A stretch of 64,000 nucleotides of DNA from DVED01 sp963838375 (lineage in GTDB: Bacteria; Cyanobacteriota; Cyanobacteriia; Cyanobacteriales; Geitlerinemataceae). The DNA lies in assembly GCA_963838375.1 (NCBI GenBank), contig CAWIQY010000015.1, positions 1,116,001 through 1,180,000 on the forward strand, read 5' to 3'. The notes under the pieces were generated by a model that did not search any database, was not told where the DNA came from, and was given only the letters and a program-made list of their open reading frames with translations. Position numbers and translations under genes: made by a program. Positions 8,743-17,173 of this stretch are shown piece after piece. Numbering within the stretch: position 1 is the stretch's first letter; each line of letters starts with the position of its first letter.

Positions 8743-9087
8743 ACATCTCCAAAAACCCTAAATTCCCTACCAGTAGGCTATTTAGGGATACAATCGGATG
8801 TTAGCTTCGGTGCGATTGTCAACCAATTTTTACGGTTTTTGGGCATCTTTTTCAAAATCATGCCAGTTTGTTAAAGTCCCTAAATCCAATAGTATTCGCC
8901 CAAGCTTGAGTTTCTTTCAACTGAGGATAAAAGCACCAATTTGATATCTTACCAATCCATAAACTAAAGACATAACTGAGGAATAGTGACGAGAATGAAG
9001 CCGAAATCTTTCCGAGGCAATCCGAAATATTTTGAGCCGACGAATGAGATGCTCTACTCGAATTTTTTGTTTAGATTTTTGCCGGAG
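8743..9087 (-). mobile_element. IS5-like insertion sequence remnant
   Basis: The left boundary acatctccaaaaa begins exactly where the second CRISPR repeat is cut, and it resembles the ends of the 65-bp MITEs at 861 and 30001. The element retains the 3' end of a transposase gene (8917-9087). The opposite end is not recognisable and homology stops near 9090, so the insertion is decayed. Confidence 0.6.
8917..9087 (-). pseudogene. transposase C-terminal fragment, IS5 family-like
   Basis: About 55 residues ending at a TGA at 8917-8919: KIRVEHLIRRLKIFRIASER, then a region ending SLVYGLVRYQIGAFILS. The pattern vEHxIrxlKxFRixsERfR followed by a hydrophobic tail is the usual end of IS5-family transposases (catalytic Glu region). 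The N-terminal four fifths, with the two catalytic Asp residues, are absent. The frame extends upstream to 9150 through unrelated sequence. Confidence 0.65.
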
Positions 9088-9103
9088 CCTTGACTGTACT
9101 GTT

Positions 9104-9124
9104 CCCCCGCCAGTTACGCGGGGG
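9104..9124 (-). terminator. 7-bp perfect GC hairpin downstream of the DUF928 gene
   Basis: CCCCCGC, a 7-base loop and GCGGGGG, 27 bases beyond the stop of the minus-strand gene. There is no T-tract, so termination is only possible. It superficially resembles a type I-E CRISPR hairpin but is a single copy. Confidence 0.35.
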
Positions 9125-9150
9125 ATGCTGCATGAAACTGGCAGACCCAT

Positions 9151-9900
9151 TTAATTGGATTCGGCAGACTCAGGGCTATCTGCCAACGGCGTCGTCGTCA
9201 AAACGTCCAATCCCACCGAAGCCAATAGTTCGTTCCAGTGGGTGCTGACTTGGCTATTGTCCGGTTGCATCGTTCGCAAGCGAGCCAGGGTGGCAACAGT
9301 ATCGTACCAGATGCCTGAATTGCCGAGGGCGATCGCTTCTTGGAGAAGTTCATCTGGGTTCGACGAAGGACTAAATGCACTTTCGCTGTTGGATGGAGAT
9401 CTTTCAATCCATCCGCTCACCAGAGGGTTACTTGGATGGAGTTTTCCATCGCATTTGAGGGCAAAAAACCACTGGTAATTTTTGCCAACTTCCAAAGCCG
9501 GAGCGTCTTCTGGAAGTTGAATGGTAACCAAACCCGCCTCTCCAGAAATCGGAACATTCATTTGATAGTGAAGCTGTTTACCTTCGTCTTTGATGCTAAA
9601 CATCGCCTCTTTTTCGCCCGTTTCTGGCAAGTAAACCAGGATTGTTGGGCGATCCAACTGAGTCATTCCGGAATTGCTACTAGGTAGTAATGGAGTGACT
9701 GCTTCTTGGGTTGAGGCGAATGGAGAAGAGGCTTGACCGCAGAGTTGACCGCTGCGAGAGGCGCCTCCAGTGGTTTGTCGGGGGGATTCATTTCCGGGTG
9801 GCGTGAAGGTGACAGCGAGTGCCGAGCCGAATCCGGTCAGAGCCATTCCGGTTGCTAATGTTAGCAATCCAAACACCTTGACAAAATTTGTATGTTTCAT
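9151..9900 (-). CDS. DUF928 domain exported protein
   Basis: A 249-residue protein with a clear signal peptide (VFGLLTLATGMALTGFGSALA). RPTILVYLPETGEKEAMFSI, then EVGKNYQWFFALKCDGKLHP and VSGWIER, match the cyanobacterial DUF928 family. The C-terminal part has a helical stretch (LLQEAIALGNSGIWYDTVAT) like a single TPR unit. Function is unknown, but DUF928 genes are repeatedly found beside CHAT-TPR and filamentous-haemagglutinin genes in cyanobacteria, as here. It is third in the order of transcription, after a 254-base gap behind the CHAT gene. Confidence 0.85.
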   Translation of the reverse strand: MKHTNFVKVFGLLTLATGMALTGFGSALAVTFTPPGNESPRQTTGGASRSGQLCGQASSPFASTQEAVTPLLPSSNSGMTQLDRPTILVYLPETGEKEAMFSIKDEGKQLHYQMNVPISGEAGLVTIQLPEDAPALEVGKNYQWFFALKCDGKLHPSNPLVSGWIERSPSNSESAFSPSSNPDELLQEAIALGNSGIWYDTVATLARLRTMQPDNSQVSTHWNELLASVGLDVLTTTPLADSPESAESN

Positions 9901-10153
9901 AGCGATCGTTTTTCGAGAGAAATGTTGTGATTCAATTTTCAGAACCTGGGAAAATCGGAAAACGTAAACTAACAGATGTAGAGAAAATCTAAATTTTTAA
10001 GTGTAAAAGTGGGTAATAGATTGTGACTTTCTCTAACACGATTATACTCGCCATTTTGTAAAGGATTACCGGGTGAGTGTCTTATAGAAGGCTTAATTAT
10101 GAAGCTGTCATGAATTTTTGAACTTGATTTGTAAGCCTTTCCGAATACTGACC

Positions 10154-12754
10154 TTAGAGCCAATCTCCAACTAAGACAAATGGCGCCCAGAAAAAGGGAT
10201 CGTTAAAGTTGGAATTGGCGATCATTTCCCGTTGTGCTTTTCCCATCGCTTCGGCTTTGGTGGTGTTCGGTTCTTTCAGGTGTTTGTAAAACTCGGTGAT
10301 GAAGAAAACGGTCGATTCATCGCGCACCCGCCAGAGGGTTGCTAGGGTGGATTTCGCGCCCGATCGCACGGCAAATCCGGCTAATCCTAAGAGTGCACGA
10401 TCGTCTCCGGCAGCGGTTTCGCAAGCACTGAGAACGAGTAAATCTAAAGATCCAGCGTTAGCAATTTGGCGACTTTGTAAGAGTGAATCCAACTCCTTGA
10501 TCTCGATCCGATCGTCCCAGGTGAGGAGGAAGGTATCTTCGGCTTTGGAACTAAATTGTCCGTGGGTGGCGAGGTGAACGATATCGGCAGGTTTATCGTT
10601 CATTTTTTGGGCAAAACCGGTGTCGGTGAAGTCCTCATTCAGGAGTACCGAAGTCGGGAGTTCTTCGGTAATCTGACTGACTTCTACTTCTACCCCAGGG
10701 AGTGCCGAAAAACCTTGACGTGCTTCGCTCAATCCGCCGATCACAGTTGTCAGTAAGGATCGATCGGTCGCTCCCGATTCCAGCAACTGCAATCCCGGAG
10801 ACAGCGCCACATTATAACGTTCTACTAAATAGCGATCGCCGTCATATAATGCGGTCATGGGAATCTGGCGCAGCTTGCCATCCAGGACAAATACTAAAGT
10901 TTTAACATCCGTAAATGTGGGATCGTCGGCAGCGGGTTTGACGATCCAATTGTAGAGAGTTTGAGCGAGATTCAAGCGTTCGGCGCTGTCGTAGACCGGA
11001 TTGAGGGAACCCAAGAATTCTTCGATCGTATTTTCGATGTCGTTTTGAGAAATAGAGACAGAGTGATAGCTTAGGGGTTCTCCGGGAGTTGAGACGATCG
11101 TTGCCAGACGATCGCTCAAAATAATCGGATAAACCACTGCCGCTGTGGGATCGACGCGATCGATGGCAGTGGGTTCGGCATCCAAACAGGCTTCTCGGAA
11201 GAAGTTATCCAATTCTGCCAGTTGCAGGTTTTCGATGGCATCTCGTGCCTGAATCAGGTTGGCTTGGGTGGGGTTGTCGTTTAGCAACAACTCCACCAAT
11301 TCCCGGTAAACGGGTTCGATGCTTTCCCGGAAGGTAAACTGAACCTCGGGATTGATGGCAACCAAATCGCCACGTAGAGATTGTACCGCGCTGACGGCTT
11401 CGGTATAAGCAGCGATCGCCGGTTGTCGTTTCCCTTGTTTGGCTTGTAATCGTCCTAACTCCAAGGCGGCTTGGGCAGAAATATCGGCAGATTGGAGGTT
11501 TTGGGCGATGGAGAGTGATTTTTGCTCCAATTCGATCGCTTCGGCAAATTGACCGTTTTGGGCGTAGAGAATCCCCCATTTACTCAAGGCATAAGCTTCG
11601 GCTTCCGAATCTTTGAGGGTTTGCGCCGATCGCACCGCATCGGCTAACACGCGGCTTAAATCAGCCGTGTTGACTGATTGCCCCTGACGGTTCATTTTCA
11701 GCACGCTGTGGGCAAAATTGACCGTCCCGAATATGGAAGCGCGGCTGGGGGACACACTCGCTAACTGGTTTTGGATTTGAGGTACGATCGCCTGCGCGTC
11801 TTGCCACTGTTGCGATTCGACGTGGAGATGCAGTTGGTTGAGTTGGGCTTCCAAGGTGTCCAGGGGATTGGTTGCCGCTTGTTGCGCCTGTTGGAAATAG
11901 CTAAGCGCGGCAACGGAATCCGCAGCATCGATCGCCGTATTGCCCAAACTCAATAGAATTGCGCTAGTTTCGGCATTCGCACCCAGGTTTTGGGCGATGG
12001 ACAAGCTGCGTTCTAAAGCGGTTCGACTTTGTTCCAGTTCGCCGATGGCTTGTAATGTCGTTCCCATGCTGCGGAGAGAAATCGCCTTGAGTTGGGAATC
12101 GGGTTTTTCGGACAGGTAAAGATCGATGTCGGCGAGTCGATCGCGCGATCGACGATAGAATCCTAGGGTTTGTAAGGCTTGCGCTTGGTTGATGCGGCTA
12201 CCGACAGAACCCATTTCATCTCCCGCGCGATCGTAAAACGTTTGGGCTTCTTCCCAAGTTTCCAGTGCCGCTTGCGCCTGTCCCGTTGCCAGCGAGAGTT
12301 TACCTTGGGTGTTCAGGGTTTGCGCCCACAAAATCGCGTCTGCGTCGGGGAGAGATTCCAGTAGAGAACGGCTACGATCGATCGCCTGCTTGGCTTCATC
12401 CCACTGGGATAACTCCTGATACGTCAGAGACAGATAACTCAAACTCAACGCTTGATTTGGGAGATCTCCGCTGCGATCGAAAGTTTGTGCCGCCGCCTGC
12501 CAAGCTGTCGCCGCGTCGGCAAAGCGTCCAGCTTGGTATAAACTGCGACCTTCGGCAAGGGGGTTCGATGCCGCCGTCGAAGGGTTATATGAGGGAGAAA
12601 CCTGTTGGGGAGTCGCGGGTTCGAGGATTGCCATCGCCGGGGGAACGGCGAGGGCGAGTAGTAAACCCAGGAGTCCCAAAACTGCCCATTTCAGCCATTT
12701 CTGAGGTTTGATAAATTTTTTGATAAATTGTTTGATAAAAGTTCGATCGCGCAT
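10154..12754 (-). CDS. TPR-CHAT domain protein (caspase-like peptidase fold)
   Basis: 866 residues from the ATG at 12754; a TTG two codons earlier is less likely. A single N-terminal hydrophobic segment (WLKWAVLGLLGLLLALAVPP) is followed by many TPR units over about residues 55-480 (for example GRFADAATAWQAAAQTFDRS and SLSYLSLTYQELSQWDEAKQ). The C-terminal CHAT domain has the dyad His in IVHLATHGQFS and Cys in LVLSACETA, so it should be catalytically competent. CHAT peptidases are related to separase and caspases. In cyanobacteria this TPR-CHAT type commonly accompanies two-partner-secretion exoproteins; a role in processing or anchoring the neighbour is inference. Confidence 0.9.
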   Translation of the reverse strand: MRDRTFIKQFIKKFIKPQKWLKWAVLGLLGLLLALAVPPAMAILEPATPQQVSPSYNPSTAASNPLAEGRSLYQAGRFADAATAWQAAAQTFDRSGDLPNQALSLSYLSLTYQELSQWDEAKQAIDRSRSLLESLPDADAILWAQTLNTQGKLSLATGQAQAALETWEEAQTFYDRAGDEMGSVGSRINQAQALQTLGFYRRSRDRLADIDLYLSEKPDSQLKAISLRSMGTTLQAIGELEQSRTALERSLSIAQNLGANAETSAILLSLGNTAIDAADSVAALSYFQQAQQAATNPLDTLEAQLNQLHLHVESQQWQDAQAIVPQIQNQLASVSPSRASIFGTVNFAHSVLKMNRQGQSVNTADLSRVLADAVRSAQTLKDSEAEAYALSKWGILYAQNGQFAEAIELEQKSLSIAQNLQSADISAQAALELGRLQAKQGKRQPAIAAYTEAVSAVQSLRGDLVAINPEVQFTFRESIEPVYRELVELLLNDNPTQANLIQARDAIENLQLAELDNFFREACLDAEPTAIDRVDPTAAVVYPIILSDRLATIVSTPGEPLSYHSVSISQNDIENTIEEFLGSLNPVYDSAERLNLAQTLYNWIVKPAADDPTFTDVKTLVFVLDGKLRQIPMTALYDGDRYLVERYNVALSPGLQLLESGATDRSLLTTVIGGLSEARQGFSALPGVEVEVSQITEELPTSVLLNEDFTDTGFAQKMNDKPADIVHLATHGQFSSKAEDTFLLTWDDRIEIKELDSLLQSRQIANAGSLDLLVLSACETAAGDDRALLGLAGFAVRSGAKSTLATLWRVRDESTVFFITEFYKHLKEPNTTKAEAMGKAQREMIANSNFNDPFFWAPFVLVGDWL

Positions 12755-12808
12755 TTTCAACTTTATAGAATTTAGGGTTTTCAGTTATGGGGTCGTCTGG
12801 GTACTCGA

Positions 12809-15274
12809 TCAATCGTTGTTTCGCACCGGATCGCACCCAGATGCCGCTAAATTGCCCGATGGGGAAGGGTTAGCGGTAGCCACCAACTCCACCGTGCCGT
12901 CTTCATTGACCCGCCATCCCGTGGCTTCTACCAGTCGTTCCGGGGTTTCTACCCGAACCGATGCCGACTCCACAGTTTCTCCGCGAAATTCCGACAAGTC
13001 CCGCACATCCGACCAAGTGCGGCTGCTGGCGAGGGGTCGGTTGGGGTTGGCGGGAACCCCGCCGCGTCCGGTGGCGATGAATTCGCTGTCTCCTAAAGTC
13101 TCGCATCCGGCAACTACTCGATCTGCGGGGTCGAGGACGTTTTCGGGTAAATTGACTAATCCCGCATTGGGTGCCACGTCCGGATTGGTAATAGTAACAG
13201 CGCCATCGACGCCGAATTGGGAACTGGCAGTGATGCTGCTGTTGCCAGAAGCAAAGAGTCCTCGAGTCGTAATTTGGATGTTGCCGCCTTCCCCTCGAAC
13301 AGCGTTGGCGTTAATTTGGCTGTTTTCCAAAAGGGCGATGGTATTGGAGTCGATCGCGATGTTGCCGCCACTCCCCGTACCGCCCGCCCGCGCGGAAATG
13401 AAGCTACCGTTCCTCAACTGCAAGCCGTCGAGACTTAGTTGAATGTTGCCCCCTTCACCCGATTCCGTTGAGGCGGTAATCCCGCCGCCACGATCGAGCA
13501 AAACGAGATCGGCGTTGACGTTGAGATTACCTGCATTTCCAATCCCTTCGTTGCGAACGGAGACCAATCCTTCGTCGGTTACGGTCAACTGCGGCGTAGC
13601 GATCTCCACATTTCCCGATGCACCCGACGGGATAGGAGGTGCGCCAAACGCTCGCTGTAAGCCTATACTTGCCCGCTCAGCACTGGAATCGATGATGCTG
13701 GGAAGAGTCCCCGATGCGGTTTGGCTGAGTTCGACCAACTCAGTGGCGTTGACGACAACCCTACCTCCATTACCCTCCCCAAACGCTGAAGAACTGATTT
13801 CTCCGCCATCTTGAAGGAGCGCTCTTGATGTGTTAACCGTGATGCTACCTGCATTCCCTGAGCCAAAAGAAGGTGCAGTAATTAAACTGGGTGTTGTGGA
13901 GCCAAGTGCAATTCCGAAGATTTCAATGGTATCGGTTACATTGACTGTCAGTTGTCCGCCAGAACCGCTTCCGGAGGTCAGAGTCGATAAACGCCCCCCA
14001 GAGCGAAGGCTCAAATTTTCCCCGGAAAGGGTAACGTCACCGCTCGAACCCGTACCGGACGTTAAAGCGATAATCGCACTTGCCACCCTGAAGTTGAGAG
14101 GGGAAGTGCCAATCAGTTCGATCGACTCGGAAACTCGAACGTCGATATTGCCACTGTTTCCTTCTCCTAAAGTCCCATTGAAGATTTGCCCTCCATCGCG
14201 AAGGAGTAGCTGTGGAGTAGAAACGTCGATATCGCCCCCGTTGCCAACACCCACCGTTTCCTGGCGAATCCCCGCAGGAAATCCTTCGGGATTTATCCCC
14301 GCTAACGTTAAAGATTCCGCCGCTCGTACTTGCAAAGTGCCAAAGGTTTGCGTCCCTTGGTTTTGGAGCAGGGCGATCGATCCGTCACTGAGGGCAACCC
14401 GTCCGCCAACAATTTGCATCGAGCCGATTTCGCTTCCACTCGCATCGACAGCCGCTTGCCGAACCAGATCGATATCTTGAAAGCGCGAGACACCATCGTA
14501 GTTGAAATGCCACTGCCCGTTTGGCTGTTCGTTTGGGGTCGTCAAACCGACAAATCCGGTTTCCACTGCCCCTAGCTCGATATGTCCTCCTTCTGCGATG
14601 ACGGTTGCGCCGTCTAAAAGTACGTCACCGCCCAGCAATGCTAGGGTTTGTCCGGGGTTGACCTGCAAACCCGAACTGATATTGTCTCGCTCGATCGGTG
14701 GAAAAGTTGGATTGTCAGCGGTTAAATTATGACCGTTTCCACGCACTTGAATGGCTCCAACTTGTCCGTTAAACTGCAAACCGAGCGGGACGCTTATCGT
14801 CAGTAACGGTGCTACCTGAGAAGAGGCATTAAATTCCACGCCGTTCTCGAAAACAACGCTATTCGCGGTGGTTCCCAAAAACGAACCGCCGATATCCAAT
14901 CGGGCATTGGGTCCGAAGACGATTCCCGCTGGATTGAGTAGAAACAAACTCGCCCCACCGTTGGCGCGAATCAATCCGTCGATGTTAGAAATATTTCCCC
15001 CAGTGACGCGACTGAAAATATTTTGGACATCGAGGGAGTTGTTGAAAAAGGCTTCGGTTCCGGTGGGAAGGGAAAAGTCAGAGAAGCTGTGGAACAGATT
15101 GGCTCCGGCGGCGGTTCCCCCGTCGATGGTGAAGGTGTTGCCATTGGGAGCGACGATCGAATTGACCGGAAGACTGGAATCGGGGACAATTTGGGCGATC
15201 GAAACTGTTGGAGTCAAGCCCCAAGTCAGAGCCAGTAAAGATTGCAGGACAACAGAAGTTCCATCGAGTTTCAT
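12809..15274 (-). CDS. filamentous haemagglutinin-type TPS exoprotein
   Basis: An 821-residue secreted protein. A signal peptide ends near VSIAQ. The TPS domain follows at about residues 30-260, with ANLFHSFSDFSLPTGTEAFF, GGASLFLLNPAGIVFGPNAR and SFLGTTA. The rest is a beta-helical array rich in motifs such as GNGGDIDVSTPQLLLRDGGQ and GSGGNIAIDS. A Cys-containing tail (VVAGCETLGD, AASGCDPVRNND) closes the protein. Such exoproteins cross the outer membrane through a TpsB (FhaC/ShlB) pore and act in adhesion. No TpsB gene is in the window. It is the first gene of the minus-strand trio with CHAT and DUF928. Confidence 0.9.
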   Translation of the reverse strand: MKLDGTSVVLQSLLALTWGLTPTVSIAQIVPDSSLPVNSIVAPNGNTFTIDGGTAAGANLFHSFSDFSLPTGTEAFFNNSLDVQNIFSRVTGGNISNIDGLIRANGGASLFLLNPAGIVFGPNARLDIGGSFLGTTANSVVFENGVEFNASSQVAPLLTISVPLGLQFNGQVGAIQVRGNGHNLTADNPTFPPIERDNISSGLQVNPGQTLALLGGDVLLDGATVIAEGGHIELGAVETGFVGLTTPNEQPNGQWHFNYDGVSRFQDIDLVRQAAVDASGSEIGSMQIVGGRVALSDGSIALLQNQGTQTFGTLQVRAAESLTLAGINPEGFPAGIRQETVGVGNGGDIDVSTPQLLLRDGGQIFNGTLGEGNSGNIDVRVSESIELIGTSPLNFRVASAIIALTSGTGSSGDVTLSGENLSLRSGGRLSTLTSGSGSGGQLTVNVTDTIEIFGIALGSTTPSLITAPSFGSGNAGSITVNTSRALLQDGGEISSSAFGEGNGGRVVVNATELVELSQTASGTLPSIIDSSAERASIGLQRAFGAPPIPSGASGNVEIATPQLTVTDEGLVSVRNEGIGNAGNLNVNADLVLLDRGGGITASTESGEGGNIQLSLDGLQLRNGSFISARAGGTGSGGNIAIDSNTIALLENSQINANAVRGEGGNIQITTRGLFASGNSSITASSQFGVDGAVTITNPDVAPNAGLVNLPENVLDPADRVVAGCETLGDSEFIATGRGGVPANPNRPLASSRTWSDVRDLSEFRGETVESASVRVETPERLVEATGWRVNEDGTVELVATANPSPSGNLAASGCDPVRNND

Positions 15275-15733
15275 TGGGCGTGACAGTGGGCGTAAGTTTA
15301 CACAGTGGCAGCAATACGATCGGAGAAAGTGGGTTGAGTTTGGGGTCTAACTGATGCTCCTTACTTTGAGTGTATTCGCCCCGATCTCCGATCGGCAAGA
15401 CTCTTCGGACTTGTGAGTATTTGCTAGCGGACGATCGTAAGTTTTGTAACACTTAGATCGTCAAAAAACCCTTGTGGCGTCGGACAGCGATCGAAGCTAA
15501 ATCGTTACAGGACAATCGTTTTGACCCAATTGAAACCGAGGTGAGACGAAGATCGATCGCGGGTCACAAAAACGAATGATCCAGGAAAAACGATCGAATA
15601 CTTTGTTGCAGATTGTTAAAGTCTGTTTCATTGCATCACAACTTTGGGGGTCAGGTGTCCATCCCGACAGAACCCCGTGATAGGATTCACCACGGTAGAA
15701 CTTAACAGACTACACATTTTTAGGAGAAAAGCT
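15275..15733. promoter_or_regulatory. divergent promoter region between exoprotein gene and chlP
   Basis: 459 bases with no gene. It should hold the promoters of the exoprotein cluster (leftward) and chlP (rightward). AGGAG at 15722-15726 is the chlP ribosome site. I see no obvious hairpin or operator. Confidence 0.5.
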
Positions 15734-16989
15734 TTGGGAATCCGGGTAGCTGTTGTCGGAGGAGGTCCAGCGGGATCGTCCGCCGCTGAAGTCCTCGCAA
15801 AAGCGGGTATTGAAACCTATTTATTCGAGCGCAAGTTAGATAACGCTAAGCCTTGCGGTGGGGCGATTCCTCTGTGCATGGTTAGCGAGTTCGACTTGCC
15901 TCCCGAAATTATCGATCGACGAGTGCGAAAGATGAAGATGATCTCGCCGTCGAATGTCGAGGTCGATATCAACATCCAAAAACCCGATGAATATATCGGG
16001 ATGTGCCGCCGGGAAATCCTGGATGGGTTCCTGCGCGATCGTGCCGAGAAGTTGGGCGCGAACTTGATCAACGGAACCGTCCACAAACTGGAGATCCCCA
16101 CCAACGATACCGATCCCTACACCCTTCACTACGCCGACCACTCCAATGGCAGTGCGACAGGGGTTCAAAAAACCCTGAAGGTGGATGCAGTCATTGGTGC
16201 GGATGGGGCGAACTCTAGGGTCGCCAAAGCCATCGATGCTGGGGAATACAACTACGCGATCGCGTTCCAAGAACGGATTCGCCTCCCCGACGATAAAATG
16301 GCATATTACGAAGATTTGGCGGAAATGTACGTCGGGTAACGATGTTTCCACGGACTTCTACGCTTGGGTATTCCCCAAATACGACCACGTTGCCGTGGGT
16401 ACGGGGACGATGCGGGTCAACCAAGCTCACATTAAGAAGCTGCAAGCGGGGATTCGTGGCTCGCGCATCTCGTCGCCTCGAAGGTGGGCAAATCATTAAA
16501 GTGGAAGCTCACCCCATCCCGGAACATCCCCGTCCTGTGCGGGTTCGCGGTCGGGTAGCTTTGGTGGGCGATGCTGCTGGAACAGTTACCAAGTCTTCGG
16601 GTGAAGGTATCTATTTCGCGGCAAAATCTGCCCGGATGTGCGCCGAAACGATCGTGGAAGCCACCAATGCTGGCGCAAAACTCCCCACGGAAGCGGATCT
16701 GGAGCTATATCTGAAGCGTTGGGATCGTGCATACGGTATGACCTATAAGGTTCTGGATATCCTGCAACGGGTGTTCTACCGGACGGATGCCACACGGGAA
16801 GCGTTTGTGGAAATGTGCTCCGATTTGGACGTACAGCGGATGACGTTTGACAGCTATCTGTACAAGACGGTTGTCCCGGCGAATCCTTTGGTTCAGATGA
16901 AAATTACGGCGAAGACGATCGGTTCTCTGTTGCGCGGAAATGCTTTAGCACCATCGGAATACCATCCAGTTCCTTCGATCTCGCGTTAA
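15734..16989 (+). pseudogene. chlP: geranylgeranyl reductase, interrupted by two frameshifts
   Basis: The enzyme saturates the geranylgeranyl chain to phytyl for chlorophyll and tocopherol. The FAD motif VAVVGGGPAGSSAAEVLAKA starts at the N terminus; FERKLDNAKPCGGAIPL and ALVGDAAGTVTKSSGEGIYF are family hallmarks. Frame 1 runs to about 16336, where GTCGGGTAAC should probably be GTCGGTAAC (an extra G in a G run). Frame 2 (NDVSTDFYAWVFPKYDHVAV) runs to about 16458, where CGTGGCTCG should be CGTGCTCG (an extra G). Frame 3 then runs to the stop. The TTG at 15734 is chosen because AGGAG lies 7 bases upstream and it gives the normal N terminus. Since chlP matters greatly to a phototroph, assembly error is likely. 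Confidence 0.88.
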
Positions 16990-17027
16990 CTTTCTCACAA
17001 CTTCTTCACACCGACACAACAAGATCG

Positions 17028-17069
17028 CCCGTTCCGGGATCGCAACATCGATCCCGGAACGGGTTTTTT
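17028..17069 (+). terminator. strong rho-independent terminator after chlP
   Basis: A 15-bp perfect stem (CCCGTTCCGGGATCG at 17028-17042 with its complement at 17049-17063), a 6-base loop and six T residues, about 40 bases after the chlP stop. Confidence 0.9.
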
Positions 17070-17173
17070 AGATTAAAAAGCTGAGGGGAAGCAGGGGGAT
17101 AAGGCGAAGGTATGGCGAAAGCGATGGAATGGTAGGGCTTGCCCCAGTATGCGGGCGGCATTGACGTTAAGGA

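Noticed and set aside
9101..9130. Possible type I-E CRISPR repeat (GTTCCCCCGCC...GCGGGGGATG)
   Set aside because: Only one copy, no spacing pattern, and the GC hairpin is better explained as a 3'-end structure of the DUF928 gene.
10154..12754. CRISPR-associated caspase (Craspase/TPR-CHAT of type III-E)
   Set aside because: The TPR-CHAT layout is similar, but there is an N-terminal membrane segment and the neighbours are a TPS exoprotein and DUF928, with no gRAMP/Cas7-11 gene.
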